Below, one piece after another: positions 25,393 to 34,046 of a DNA stretch of 64,000 nt. Source of the stretch: an uncultured Oscillospiraceae bacterium (lineage in GTDB: Bacteria > Bacillota > Clostridia > Oscillospirales > Oscillospiraceae); assembly GCA_934591705.1 (NCBI GenBank), contig CAKTPM010000003.1, positions 1 through 64,000 on the forward strand, written 5' to 3'. Positions within the stretch are counted from its first letter, which is position 1, and each line of letters starts with the position of its first letter. The position numbers and the translations under genes are program-made. The notes beneath the pieces were generated by a model. It did not search any database and was not told the origin of the DNA. It saw nothing but the letters and a program-made list of their open reading frames with translations.

Positions 25393-25476
25393 TTGTTGCA
25401 CCTACCTTTCCTTCATTACGGACTCGCTGTCGGGGGTGGTCGGCACGCCGACACTTCTTGACCCATTCAAAGCGGC
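25393..25476 (-). promoter_or_regulatory. candidate L21 leader RNA
   Basis: About 84 bases between the promoter and rplU. It can fold around the arms TGTCGG and CCGACA (within 25429-25454) with an inner palindromic CGGC..GCCG. Firmicutes rplU operons often carry an autoregulatory L21 leader here. I did not verify the Rfam consensus. Confidence 0.5.
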
Positions 25477-25482
25477 CCTATT

Positions 25483-25511
25483 ATTATAGCGGCGGTCAAG
25501 TGCCTTGTCAA
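25483..25511 (-). promoter_or_regulatory. consensus promoter of rplU-prp-rpmA
   Basis: Minus strand TTGACA (25511-25506), 17-base spacer, TATAAT (25488-25483), both perfect, as expected for a ribosomal-protein operon. Confidence 0.92.
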
Positions 25512-25546
25512 CACAAATTTGCAGGAAAATAGGGGAAATTTTACCC

Positions 25547-27592
25547 TTATGTCCGCAGAATGTCCCGGCTTTCCGCCACGATGCGGTAATAGACCCCGGA
25601 GGTGGTCCGATACACCGCCAAATAGAGCAGCCCGAACACCCCGATGGAGATGCCCGTGGTCAGGGCGAAGAGCCAGAGGTTGTTGAGCCCGAAGGCGAAG
25701 AGGATGCGCCGGATCATGGGAAAGGCGAAGCCCAGGTGCACCACCGCCGCCCCCAGGGGCAGAAAGAACACCACCAAAAGCTGCGAACGGATGCTCCTTT
25801 GGATCTCCTTGCGGGTCATGCCCACCTTCTGCATGATGGCAAAGCGGGACTGGTCCTCATAGCCCTCGGAGACTTGCTTATAATAGAGGATCAGCACGGC
25901 GGCGGTCAAAAACACGCAGCTGAGCATGATGCCCAGGAAGAACAGGCCCCCGTAGATGCCATAGAAGTCCGCGGCGGCGTGGGAGCGGCTGTCCGCCGTG
26001 AAAAAGGCAAAGCCCCCCTCCTCCGAAAAGTCCCGGTCCCGGTCAAAGGTGATGCGCGCCTCCAGATCCAACGCCAGGCGCTGCTGCTGTTCTCCCGTGA
26101 GGCCGGTGTCAAAGCCGTAGCGCCAGTGACAGGAGGCGAGCTTGCCGCCGTCGGCGGTGCGCAGGTGCTCCCAGGGGATGCTTGTGATATCCGCCACCGC
26201 CACCACCAGGCCGCCGGCGGTCTCAAAGAGGTCGCAAAGGCCGCTTTTGTCCGCCGCCACGGTCTTGACCGCAAAATCGGCGAAATTTTCGATGCGCAGC
26301 GTGTCATGGGGAAACTTGCAGCGGCGGGTGAAGACCGCCGCCTCCCCGGGGCGGAGGGTGAGGTCCGTGCCCGCCAGGGCGTTATAATCCGCCGCGCTCA
26401 CGAAAAAGACATCCCGCAGGTCGTCCATGTCGTATTTCCTCGCCCGGGTGTGGTCGCATTGCAGGGTGTCGCCGGCAAAAAGCCCCGTCAGGGAGATATA
26501 GCGCAGCTCCTGCACATGATAGGTCTTTACCCCCTCCTCCGCTATGGCTCGCTCCGCGCTTGCGCGCAGCTGCGCGATATTATCCTCCCGGAGCTGGACG
26601 GCGCTCTCCATGCGGAAGTGCAGGTTCTGCTCCCGGGGGTAGCGGCTGCGGATGGTGTCGGCGGCGCCGAAGTAGAGGCAGGAGGTGGAGGACACCGTCA
26701 CCAGCACCATGGTCACCAGGATGCAGATGGAGGCAAGGCCCGCGCCGTTGCGCTTCATGCGGTAGGCCATGGAGGACACCGACACGAAGTGCTCGGGGCG
26801 GTAGTAATAGGCCTTATTTTTCTGCAGGGCCCGGCAGAGCGTTACGGACCCCGCCGTCATCAAAAGGTAGGTGGCCAAAATGACCATCACCACCGCCAGG
26901 AAAAAGAGGGTCATGGCCTCCACCGGATCCTTCACGGAAACGGCCATGCCGTAGGCCGCCGCCAGCAGCAGCCCGCCGGGGATGGCCAGCAGCCAGTTGG
27001 CCCGGGGCGGCTTTTCCCCCTGGGCGGTGCTCTTGAGGAGCCCGGCGGCAGTGGAGCGGCCCAGGCGCACCAGGGAGGCCGCCCAAATGAGTCCGAAGAT
27101 GCCGCAGAAGACCAGGGCCGTTTGCCACAGGCAGGGCACGCTCACGGTGAAGGTGAGGACATTTTCCCCACCCATGACACGGATGAGCAGCATTTCCCCC
27201 AGCTTGGACAGGGCGATGCCCAGCACCAGCCCCGCCGCCAGGGAGAGGGCCCCGGAGAGCACGCTCTCCCAGGTGACGATGCGCCGCAGATCCCGCCGGG
27301 ACATCCCCAACACATTGTAGAGGCCGAATTCCCGGTGGCGGCGGCGGATGAGGAAGGAATGGGTGTAAAAGAGGAAGATGGCGGAGAAAACGCCCATCAC
27401 CACCGTACCCAGGGCCAGCACCGCCCCCACGGACTCGCCGCCCCGGAGAGCGGCCACCAAGGGCGAATGGGCCAGGTAGCCCAAGATATAGAAGATCATC
27501 ACCATGCAAATACAGGTGAGGATGTAGGGCCGGTAGAGCTGGCGGTTTTTGCGGATGCCGTCGGCGGCCAGGTGCAGATAGAGGTTTTTCAT
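25547..27592 (-). CDS. BceB-type ABC transporter permease (FtsX family)
   Basis: A 681-residue permease with about ten hydrophobic helices: four near the N-terminus, a pair around residue 210-250, one near 290, a large extracytoplasmic domain of roughly 200 residues (about 310-520), and three at the C-terminus. This is the layout of BceB-like transporters, which detect or remove cell-wall-targeting antimicrobial peptides and signal to a partner kinase. Its start overlaps the ATPase stop as ATGA. The antibiotic recognised cannot be read from sequence. Confidence 0.9.
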   Translation of the reverse strand: MKNLYLHLAADGIRKNRQLYRPYILTCICMVMIFYILGYLAHSPLVAALRGGESVGAVLALGTVVMGVFSAIFLFYTHSFLIRRRHREFGLYNVLGMSRRDLRRIVTWESVLSGALSLAAGLVLGIALSKLGEMLLIRVMGGENVLTFTVSVPCLWQTALVFCGIFGLIWAASLVRLGRSTAAGLLKSTAQGEKPPRANWLLAIPGGLLLAAAYGMAVSVKDPVEAMTLFFLAVVMVILATYLLMTAGSVTLCRALQKNKAYYYRPEHFVSVSSMAYRMKRNGAGLASICILVTMVLVTVSSTSCLYFGAADTIRSRYPREQNLHFRMESAVQLREDNIAQLRASAERAIAEEGVKTYHVQELRYISLTGLFAGDTLQCDHTRARKYDMDDLRDVFFVSAADYNALAGTDLTLRPGEAAVFTRRCKFPHDTLRIENFADFAVKTVAADKSGLCDLFETAGGLVVAVADITSIPWEHLRTADGGKLASCHWRYGFDTGLTGEQQQRLALDLEARITFDRDRDFSEEGGFAFFTADSRSHAAADFYGIYGGLFFLGIMLSCVFLTAAVLILYYKQVSEGYEDQSRFAIMQKVGMTRKEIQRSIRSQLLVVFFLPLGAAVVHLGFAFPMIRRILFAFGLNNLWLFALTTGISIGVFGLLYLAVYRTTSGVYYRIVAESRDILRT

Positions 27593-28353
27593 GGCCGCTC
27601 ACCGCCTGTTGCCAGCATGGTCAGTGTGTCGGAGATCTTTTGATAGAGCTGGCGGTCGCTGTCCGCGCCCCGGTAGATCTGGTGGAAGATCTCACCGTCC
27701 TTGATGAACAGCACCCGCCCTGCGGTGCTGGCGGCCCGGACGCTGTGGGTCACCATCAGCACCGTTTGCCCCCGGCGGTTGATGTCGGCAAAAAGCCGCA
27801 AAAGCTCATCGGTGGCGGCGGAGTCCAGGGCCCCGGTGGGCTCATCGGCCAAGACCAGCTTGGGCTGGGTGATGAGGGCCCGGGCCACGGCGGCCCGCTG
27901 CTTTTGCCCGCCGGAGACCTCGTAGGGATACTTTTTCAAAATGTCGCCGATGCCCAGCTGCCCCGCCAGGGCCTCCAGGCCCTGGTGCATTTCCCGGTAG
28001 GGACGGCCCGCCAGCACCATGGGCAGGAGGATGTTGTCCTCCAGGGTGAAGGTGTCCAGGAGGTTAAAATCCTGGAACACAAAGCCCAGGTGATCCCGGC
28101 GAAAGGCCGCCATGCCCGCCTCCGGGATGGCGCACAGCTCCGCCCCGGCCAGGCGCACGGTACCCGCCGTGGGGCGGTCCAGGGCCGCGAGAATGTTCAA
28201 AAGGGTGGTCTTGCCGCTGCCGGACTCGCCCATGATGGCCACATATTCCCCCTGCTCCACGGTGAAATTCACATTGCGCAGGGCCTCCACCGGGTGGCTG
28301 CCGAAGCGCCCGGCATAAATCTTTTTCAAATGCTTGACTTCTAATAGCTGCAT
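27589..28353 (-). CDS. BceA-type ABC transporter ATP-binding protein
   Basis: A 254-residue ATPase of the MacB/BceA class, partner of the FtsX-type permease. Walker A GESGSGKTT (about 43-51), Q-loop in VFQDFNLLD, signature VSGGQKQR and Walker B LADEPTGALD are all intact. The start at 28353 follows AAGGAGGTG by seven bases; an in-frame Met 19 codons earlier lacks such a site. The gene lies behind a promoter with upstream direct repeats that the neighbouring response regulator may bind. Confidence 0.93.
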   Translation of the reverse strand: MQLLEVKHLKKIYAGRFGSHPVEALRNVNFTVEQGEYVAIMGESGSGKTTLLNILAALDRPTAGTVRLAGAELCAIPEAGMAAFRRDHLGFVFQDFNLLDTFTLEDNILLPMVLAGRPYREMHQGLEALAGQLGIGDILKKYPYEVSGGQKQRAAVARALITQPKLVLADEPTGALDSAATDELLRLFADINRRGQTVLMVTHSVRAASTAGRVLFIKDGEIFHQIYRGADSDRQLYQKISDTLTMLATGGERP

Positions 28354-28380
28354 CGTCGCACCTCCTTGTAAGATGGCTCC

Positions 28381-28448
28381 ATTATAAGGGGGCGGGAAAT
28401 GGCCTGCCATTGCATTGGCTTACATTTCCCGCCCCATTTCTTACATTT
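28381..28448 (-). promoter_or_regulatory. bceA-like promoter with tandem response-regulator boxes
   Basis: Minus-strand TATAAT (28386-28381) with a poor -35 (TGGCAG, 28409-28404) and two direct repeats AAATGTAAG (28448-28440 and 28427-28419), 21 bases apart. They lie about 50 and 70 bases upstream of the expected start, the geometry of OmpR-type activator sites beside a weak promoter. Confidence 0.65.
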
Positions 28449-28451
28449 TTG

Positions 28452-29447
28452 TCAGATTTGCTCCCCGCGCAGCTCCCGCTGCCGCAGCCCCAGAGAAAAG
28501 ACGCTCCCCTCCCCCGGCGCAGAGGCCGCCTGCAGGGTGATGCCCAGGTCCTGGCATACCCGGCGGCAGAGATAGAGCCCGATACCGCTGGCCCGCTGGT
28601 CGCAGCGGCCGTTGAGGCCGGTATAGCCCTGCTCAAAGATGCGCGGCAGATCCTCCGGCGCGATGCCGATACCGCTGTCGGCGATGCAAAGGGTCATGGG
28701 CGGCTCCATGTAGATGCGGATGCCGCCCCGGCGGGTATACTTCAGGGCGTTGGACAAAAGCTGCTCCACCACAAAGGTCAGCCACTTTTCATCCGTCAGC
28801 ACCGTGGTGTGCAGCGGCTCATAGGAAAGCGTCAGCTTCCGGAGGATAAACTCCCCGGAAAAGCGCCGCAGCGCCCGGCGGAGGATGTCATCCAGATCAC
28901 AGCGGCGGAACACATAGTCCGTGGTGTCGCTGCCCAGACGCAGGTAGGTCAAGACCATCTCGGCATACTGCTCCGTACGGGAGAGCTCCGCCATCAGCTG
29001 CCGGGCGGCGGCGCTGTCCTCCCCCTGCAGCTGCAGGCGCATGGCGGCGATGGGGGTTTTGATTTGGTGGGCCCAGAGGGTGAAATAGTCCAGCATCTCC
29101 CGGTACTGCCGGGCGTCCGCCGCCTGCCGCTCCATTTGCGTCTGCCGCAGGGCCTCGGCGATGTCCCGGAAGTCCCGGGCCTCGATGCCGACGGGCACCT
29201 CCAGGGGCTCCGTTAAAAGCGCCGCGTTGCGCCTTAGCTCCCGGCGGCGGCGGTGGCGGCGGCGCTGGGTGAAAAAGTGCGCCGTGACCGCAAGGCCAAA
29301 GAGCAAAAGGCACAGCGCCGCCGGGTAGGCGATGGCCCGCACCGGCAGGCGGTAAAGGGCCAGCACCAGCGCGAACACCCCCACCGTGGCCGGAACGGCC
29401 AGCAGCCAGGGCAAATTTTCCTTCAGATAACGCCTCAGCAGCTCCAT
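28452..29447 (-). CDS. intramembrane-sensing histidine kinase (BceS-like)
   Basis: A 331-residue kinase with two N-terminal helices separated by a very short loop (about residues 12-57) and no extracellular domain, so it probably senses through the ABC permease. The phosphorylated His127 lies in WAHQIKTPIAA; the ATP-binding region has EQLLSNALKYT, DSGIGI and GIGLYL motifs. Relatives of this size are BceS/VraG-class kinases. It starts three bases after the response-regulator stop and ends just before the promoter of the transporter genes. Confidence 0.92.
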   Translation of the reverse strand: MELLRRYLKENLPWLLAVPATVGVFALVLALYRLPVRAIAYPAALCLLLFGLAVTAHFFTQRRRHRRRRELRRNAALLTEPLEVPVGIEARDFRDIAEALRQTQMERQAADARQYREMLDYFTLWAHQIKTPIAAMRLQLQGEDSAAARQLMAELSRTEQYAEMVLTYLRLGSDTTDYVFRRCDLDDILRRALRRFSGEFILRKLTLSYEPLHTTVLTDEKWLTFVVEQLLSNALKYTRRGGIRIYMEPPMTLCIADSGIGIAPEDLPRIFEQGYTGLNGRCDQRASGIGLYLCRRVCQDLGITLQAASAPGEGSVFSLGLRQRELRGEQI

Positions 29448-29450
29448 TGC

Positions 29451-30140
29451 TCACTCCACCATGTACCCCACGCCGTGGCGGGTGGCGATAAAGTCCCGCA
29501 GACCGGCGGCATCTAACTTTTTCCGCAGGCGGTTCACATTCACCGTCAGCGTGTTTTCATCCACAAACTGCTCTGTTTCCCAGAGCTTTTCCATGAGCTT
29601 TTCCCGGCTGACCACCTTGCCCTTGCTCTCCAAGAGGCAAAGGAGGATGCGGTACTCGTTTTTGGTTAGCTCCAGGCGCTGCCCCCGGTAGGAGAGGGTG
29701 GTGTCGTCGGTGTTGAGCACCGCTCCCCGGTGCTCCAGCAGGGGCACCGCGGCGGCAAAGTCATAGGACCGGCGCAAAAGCGCCTGGATCTTGGCCATGA
29801 GCACCGTGAGGTCGAAGGGCTTGGCGATGAAGTCATCCGCCCCCATGTTCATGGCCATCACGATGTTCAGGTTGTCCGCGGCCGAGGAGATAAAGAGGAT
29901 GGGCACATGGGAGAGCTTGCGTATCTCCCCGCACCAGTGGTAGCCGTTATAAAAGGGCAGGCCGATGTCCATGAGCACGATGTGGGGCGCAAAGCGGCGA
30001 AAGGCCCCCACCACATCCCGGAAATCCTCCACGGCGGAAACGCGCATATTCCAAAGCTCGGCCCGCTCCCGGATGGCAGCGGCGATGGCCCTGTCATCCT
30101 CCACCAAAAGCAGGCGATAGATGTTCTCCTCCCGGCTCAC
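29451..30140 (-). CDS. OmpR-family response regulator (BceR-like)
   Basis: A 229-residue regulator. The receiver has the acidic pair in LLVEDD (11-16), phospho-acceptor Asp58 in VLMDIGLP and Lys in the AKPFD motif; a winged-helix DNA-binding domain fills the C-terminal ~95 residues. The start is a GTG at 30140 with AGGGAGGAAG at correct distance. It forms a two-gene unit with the kinase and is expected to activate the transporter genes through the AAATGTAAG repeats. Confidence 0.93.
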   Translation of the reverse strand: MSREENIYRLLLVEDDRAIAAAIRERAELWNMRVSAVEDFRDVVGAFRRFAPHIVLMDIGLPFYNGYHWCGEIRKLSHVPILFISSAADNLNIVMAMNMGADDFIAKPFDLTVLMAKIQALLRRSYDFAAAVPLLEHRGAVLNTDDTTLSYRGQRLELTKNEYRILLCLLESKGKVVSREKLMEKLWETEQFVDENTLTVNVNRLRKKLDAAGLRDFIATRHGVGYMVE

Positions 30141-30179
30141 GGCACTTCCTCCCTTCCTCTTTTTTCCGCCTGGCGGGGC

Positions 30180-30845
30180 TTACCCCTTCAGGGCCTGCAA
30201 AAACGCCATCACCACGGTGTTCAAATCCCGCATGGCGGTGGGGAAATTGAAGTCAAAGTCGTGGTGGCTGGTGAGGCAGTCGCTGACGGACTTGAGGGCC
30301 ATGAAGGGCACCTCGTTTCGGTAGCACACCTGGGCGATGGCCCCGCCCTCCATCTCGCAGAGGAGGGGGTGGAAGGTATCGCGGATAAAGTCCGCCCGCG
30401 GGCAGGGCACGCCGAACCAGTCACCGGTGGCGCAGAGGCCCACCCGGTAGGCATAGCCGGTTTTGTCCATGGCGGCCCGGGCGGCATCCAGGTCGGCGGT
30501 GGGGAACTCCACCATTTTCACCGTGGACACCAGGCCGATGGGGTCGCCGATGTTGGTGGTGTCCACATCGTGCTGCACAAAGCCATGGCAGAGCACCAGG
30601 GTGCCGATGGGCACCTCCTCAAAGCAGCCCGCCACGCCGGCATTGAGCATCAGCGTGGGGTGATAGCGGTCGATGCAGAGCTGGGCGGCCATAGCGGCGT
30701 TGACCTTGCCCACGCCGCCACAGCAGGCCACAAGATCCTCCGAGAGGTGATAGAAGCTGACCCCCGCCACCTGCGCATCGGGGACGCGGTCCTTTCCCAC
30801 CAGGGACTCGATCTCCCCCGGCATGGCATAGCATAAAGCGATCAT
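30180..30845 (-). CDS. mtn: 5'-methylthioadenosine/S-adenosylhomocysteine nucleosidase family protein
   Basis: 221 residues of the purine nucleoside phosphorylase/Mtn fold. It has the early Glu of AMPGEIESL (about residue 11), GVGKVNAA, NAGVAGC, the substrate-site EMEGGAIAQVCY and the catalytic Asp in SVSD near residue 187. It would cleave MTA/SAH, recycling methylation by-products. The start at 30845 follows AAAGGAG; a much longer frame upstream reads through the neighbouring gene in the wrong frame. The central region differs somewhat from classic Pfs, so another nucleoside is possible. Confidence 0.85.
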   Translation of the reverse strand: MIALCYAMPGEIESLVGKDRVPDAQVAGVSFYHLSEDLVACCGGVGKVNAAMAAQLCIDRYHPTLMLNAGVAGCFEEVPIGTLVLCHGFVQHDVDTTNIGDPIGLVSTVKMVEFPTADLDAARAAMDKTGYAYRVGLCATGDWFGVPCPRADFIRDTFHPLLCEMEGGAIAQVCYRNEVPFMALKSVSDCLTSHHDFDFNFPTAMRDLNTVVMAFLQALKG

Positions 30846-30916
30846 GGCATTTTCTCCTTTGTTGATATAGATATTTCGGCAAGCCGAAGGGTTTATCCGC
30901 GGGAGGCGCGCCGCCT

Positions 30917-31711
30917 TCAGCGGTTCACAAGGCGCAAGGCCAGCGCCAGGAGCAGCATATGGCCGGGATAAAAGCCGTAGCAGGCATATTGGAAGGGCTT
31001 GGAGTGGCGGCCCTGCCGGCCCCGATAGAGCCAAATGGGCGCCAGGGCCAGGAGGGCAAGGCCCTGCTGGCATATCTCCACCTCCAGCCCCAAGAGCTCC
31101 ACGGGGTACATAAGGCCCCCCAGCAGCTCCACATTCAGCCAGTAGAGGCCCGCGGCCTGGCCCAGGAGGCACCACCATTTGCGGCCCCGGAAGAAGTAGA
31201 ATAAAAACACCGTCAGCACGCCCACGCCGTAATAGTCCACCATCGCCAGAATGCCCAGGGCCGCCCCCAGCAGCACCGTTAGGGCGCAGCAGAGCACATA
31301 GAGCCATGTCTTCCCCTTCTGCCGCACCCACTCCATCAGGCGGATGCCCAAAAGGCCCAGCAGCAGCGTCCAGATCACATTCTGGTGCACGGGGTAGTAC
31401 CAGGTGCCGCCGTACATCAGGTCGAAGGGCACCTCCGAGAGGGCTGCGAACAGCAGCATCCGCAGGGCGTATTTTCGGAAGCTGTGGGTGTGGAAATACC
31501 CCTCCACCGCCATGAAGGCGAAGATGGGAAAGGCCAGGCGGCCCAGGCAGGTCATCCACTCCTGGGCCGGAAGCAGGGTGGCCCAAAGGTGGTCCATGAG
31601 CATCAGGGCCATGGCCAGGAGATGCAGCGCCGCGGCGCTGAGGTCAAAGCCCCGGGCGGGGGCCTTTCCGGAATTTTCGGGAGAAGGGTTGGAAATGGGA
31701 TTACTTGTCAC
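30917..31711 (-). CDS. TraX family membrane protein
   Basis: A 264-residue integral membrane protein with about eight helices and TraX-type signatures: MDHLWATLLP near the N-terminus, GRLAFPIFAFMAVEGYFHT, and a late YGFYPGHMLLL. TraX acetylates F pilin in conjugative plasmids, but chromosomal homologues in gut Firmicutes are common and of unknown function. The start is read as GTG at 31711 because AAAGGAG lies exactly seven bases upstream; an ATG 13 codons earlier has no ribosome site. No conjugation genes are nearby. mtn follows 71 bases downstream on the same strand. Confidence 0.82.
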   Translation of the reverse strand: MTSNPISNPSPENSGKAPARGFDLSAAALHLLAMALMLMDHLWATLLPAQEWMTCLGRLAFPIFAFMAVEGYFHTHSFRKYALRMLLFAALSEVPFDLMYGGTWYYPVHQNVIWTLLLGLLGIRLMEWVRQKGKTWLYVLCCALTVLLGAALGILAMVDYYGVGVLTVFLFYFFRGRKWWCLLGQAAGLYWLNVELLGGLMYPVELLGLEVEICQQGLALLALAPIWLYRGRQGRHSKPFQYACYGFYPGHMLLLALALRLVNR

Positions 31712-31732
31712 GGGGTCGCTCCTTTGCAGTTG

Positions 31733-31744
31733 ATATCGTGATAT
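31733..31744. promoter_or_regulatory. small GATAT palindrome in the TraX leader
   Basis: ATATCGTGATAT is a perfect 5-2-5 inverted repeat, with further GATAT/TGATAT copies continuing to about 31760. A similar GATATAGATAT lies in the mtn leader (30864-30874). Possible operator; weak evidence. Confidence 0.3.
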
Positions 31745-31851
31745 TGACATAGATTGATATGGGCAGGGCCGTAGGCGGCAGGCCGCCTCTTGACCCGTGA
31801 TCCCCCTGGGATCGCCCCTTCATTCTATCTGCGGCGGGGGGTAAAGTCAAG

Positions 31852-31880
31852 TTGCATTTCCCCGGCGCATCGGGTAAAAT
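31852..31880 (+). promoter_or_regulatory. promoter of tmcAL
   Basis: TTGCAT (31852-31857), 17-base spacer, TAAAAT (31875-31880), 26 bases before the start codon. Confidence 0.65.
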
Positions 31881-31906
31881 AGAGCCGAGAAAAAGGAGGT
31901 GCCGCT

Positions 31907-33085
31907 ATGGCCGTTATCGGGATCATCTGCGAATATAACCCCTTCCATCGGGGCCATGCCGCCATGCTCCAAAGGGCCCGGCAGCCCGGCGACACCGTGG
32001 TGTGCGCCATGTCCGGCAACTTTGTCCAGCGGGGGGAGAGCGCCCTGTGCGGCAAGCTCGCCCGAGGGGAAATGGCCCTTAGGGGCGGCGCGGATCTGGT
32101 GCTGGAGCTGCCCACCCCCTGGGCCATGGCCGGGGCGGAGACCTTTGCCCGGGGCGGCGTGGCCCTGCTGGCCATGGCCGGGTGCGATACCCTGGCCTTT
32201 GGCAGCGAAAGCGGCGACGGGGCTGCCATCGTCCAGGCGGCGGAGGCCCTTTTAGCCCCGGACTTCCCGGAGCGTCTGCAGGCGCACCTGAAAACCGGCG
32301 TGACCTTCGCCGCCGCCCGGCAGCGGGCCGCAGCGGCATACAGTGCCCCGGCGGCGGCTATCTTAGGGCAGCCCAACGACATTTTGGCCGTGGAGTATGC
32401 CAAGGCCGTCCGGCAGGCCGGCGTCAGCATGGCCCTTTGCCCCATCCGGCGGATGGGGGTGGCGCATCACGGCACCGCCGGTGGCGGCCTTGCCTCCGCC
32501 TCCCATGTGCGCGCCCTGCTGGGGCAGGGACGCTGGGAGGAGGCCACCGCCTATCTGCCGGAGAGCAGCGCCGCCATCCTCCGCCGGGAGCAGGCCGCCG
32601 GGCGCATCGCGGATGCCGCCCGGCTGGAGGGGGCCATCCTCTCCCGGCTCCGGCAGCTGACCCCGGAGGAGCTATCGCGGTATGACGGCGGCGGCGAGGG
32701 GCTCTACCGCCGGTTCTACGCCGCCCTCCACAGCGCCGCCACCCTCCCGGAGGTGCTGGAGGCCGCCAAGGCCAAGCGCTACCCCCTGTCCCGGCTGCGG
32801 CGGATGGCCTGGCTGGCCTGGCTGGGGGCGGAGCTCCCTGCCGGGGCGGTGCCCTATCTGCGGGTGCTGGCCGCCAACGGCCGGGGCCGTGCCCTGCTGC
32901 GGCAGCTCCAAGAGGCGGGGCGGCCCGTTCTCACCAAGCCGGCGGATGTGGACCGCCTGGGGGCCGAGGCCCGGGCCCTTTTCGCCGCCGAGGCCCGGTA
33001 TACCGACCAGTTCCTCCTGGCGATGGAGCGGCCCCAGCCCCCCGGTGAGGACTGGCGCTATACGCCGTTTATCCAAGGAGAATAA
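31907..33085 (+). CDS. tmcAL: tRNA(Met) cytidine acetate ligase
   Basis: A 392-residue YlbM-type nucleotidyltransferase that acetylates the wobble cytidine of elongator tRNA-Met using ATP and acetate, which helps discriminate AUG from AUA. The N-terminal motif GIICEYNPFHRGH (5-17) is the nucleotidyltransferase HXGH-like signature, followed by MSGNFVQRGE (about 35-44) and GSESGD. The C-terminal helical half is Ala/Arg-rich. The start has AAAAGGAGGTG in front. Single-gene unit with terminator. Confidence 0.92.
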   Translation: MAVIGIICEYNPFHRGHAAMLQRARQPGDTVVCAMSGNFVQRGESALCGKLARGEMALRGGADLVLELPTPWAMAGAETFARGGVALLAMAGCDTLAFGSESGDGAAIVQAAEALLAPDFPERLQAHLKTGVTFAAARQRAAAAYSAPAAAILGQPNDILAVEYAKAVRQAGVSMALCPIRRMGVAHHGTAGGGLASASHVRALLGQGRWEEATAYLPESSAAILRREQAAGRIADAARLEGAILSRLRQLTPEELSRYDGGGEGLYRRFYAALHSAATLPEVLEAAKAKRYPLSRLRRMAWLAWLGAELPAGAVPYLRVLAANGRGRALLRQLQEAGRPVLTKPADVDRLGAEARALFAAEARYTDQFLLAMERPQPPGEDWRYTPFIQGE

Positions 33086-33086
33086 G

Positions 33087-33112
33087 AAAAAGGAGGGGCG
33101 CCCCTCCTTTTT
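33087..33112. terminator. bidirectional terminator between tmcAL and proC
   Basis: AAAAAGGAGGGGC/GCCCCTCCTTTTT, a near-loopless perfect palindrome between convergent genes. Confidence 0.88.
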
Positions 33113-33121
33113 CCTGTTCTC

Positions 33122-33922
33122 TTACTTTTTCAGCTCCGCCGTGCGCGTATAGGCGGCGATGACCGCCTCCATGGCGCAGCTGCGGAAGCCGCCCCGCTCC
33201 AGGGCCCGGACCCCGGCGATGGTGGTGCCGCCGGGGGAGCACACGGCGTCCTTGCTCTGGCCGGTGTGCTCCGTGCCGGTGAGGGCCATGGCCGCCGCTC
33301 CCTTGAGCATCTGCGCGGCATAGAGCCGGGCCTTCTCCCGGGGGAGGCCGCAGTAGACGCCGCCATCCGCCAGGGCCTCCAGGAAAAGATCCGCAAAGGC
33401 GCCGCCGCAGCCCGCCACGGCGCTGCCGGCGTCAATTTGGCTCTCGGGCAGTTCATCCAGAATACCCGCCGCGCCCAGAGCGTCCAGCAGGCAGCGGAGC
33501 TGCTCCACGCTCACTCCCTCGCCCGCGCAATAGAGGATCATCCCCTCCCCCACGGTGCAGGCGGTATTGGGCATGATGCGCACCACCGGCAGGCCGCCGC
33601 CGGCCATGGCGCCGATGTCGGCCAGGGTGAGCCCTGCCGCCATGGATACCAAAAGGGGCTTTTCCTCCCGGGCGGCAAAAATGCCCTGCAGGGGCCGGAG
33701 CATCTCCGCCATCATCTGGGGCTTTACCCCCAGGAAGATCATGCCGCACTCGCGGGCGATGTCCTCATTGGCCGCCGCCCGGCAGCCCAGCCAACGGGCC
33801 GCCTCCTGCGCCTTCTCCGCCCGGCGGCCGGAAACCGCCACCCTCGCCGGATCCACCCGGCGGCACACCGCCTGGGCCAGGGCGCCGCCCATATTGCCCA
33901 CACCGATAAAACCGTATTGCAT
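33122..33922 (-). CDS. proC: pyrroline-5-carboxylate reductase
   Basis: 266 residues; reduces pyrroline-5-carboxylate to proline with NAD(P)H. The N-terminal GFIGVGNMGGAL dinucleotide motif, the VKPQ segment (about 66-69), MPNTAC and the C-terminal signature CSPGGTTIAGVRALE match the family, and the length is standard. It lies behind its own promoter, divergent from the NUDIX gene. No proA or proB nearby, so glutamate- or ornithine-derived substrate is supplied from elsewhere. Confidence 0.95.
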   Translation of the reverse strand: MQYGFIGVGNMGGALAQAVCRRVDPARVAVSGRRAEKAQEAARWLGCRAAANEDIARECGMIFLGVKPQMMAEMLRPLQGIFAAREEKPLLVSMAAGLTLADIGAMAGGGLPVVRIMPNTACTVGEGMILYCAGEGVSVEQLRCLLDALGAAGILDELPESQIDAGSAVAGCGGAFADLFLEALADGGVYCGLPREKARLYAAQMLKGAAAMALTGTEHTGQSKDAVCSPGGTTIAGVRALERGGFRSCAMEAVIAAYTRTAELKK

Positions 33923-33954
33923 CGGATCGTCCTCCCTCGTTGATTTTCCCCCCT

Positions 33955-33983
33955 ATTGTAATGCACGGGAGGAAAATTGTAAA
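33955..33983 (-). promoter_or_regulatory. promoter of proC
   Basis: Minus strand TTTACA (33983-33978), 17-base spacer, TACAAT (33960-33955). Confidence 0.65.
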
Positions 33984-33989
33984 GTACTC

Positions 33990-34018
33990 TTGCCTACCGG
34001 CGGCGATACTGCTATGAT
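33990..34018 (+). promoter_or_regulatory. promoter of the NUDIX gene
   Basis: TTGCCT (33990-33995), 17-base spacer, TATGAT (34013-34018), back to back with the proC promoter. Confidence 0.65.
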
Positions 34019-34046
34019 AAGGGGCGAAGAAAGGGAGGCGCCGCCT

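Noticed and set aside
25505..27643. 712-codon plus-strand frame opposite the permease gene
   Set aside because: It mirrors a well-supported FtsX-type permease on the minus strand and has His/Gly/Gln-rich composition typical of antisense frames in GC-rich DNA.
30917..31711. Conjugative element based on the TraX-like gene
   Set aside because: No relaxase, coupling protein, pilus or integrase gene is present; TraX-like proteins are frequent chromosomal genes in this group.
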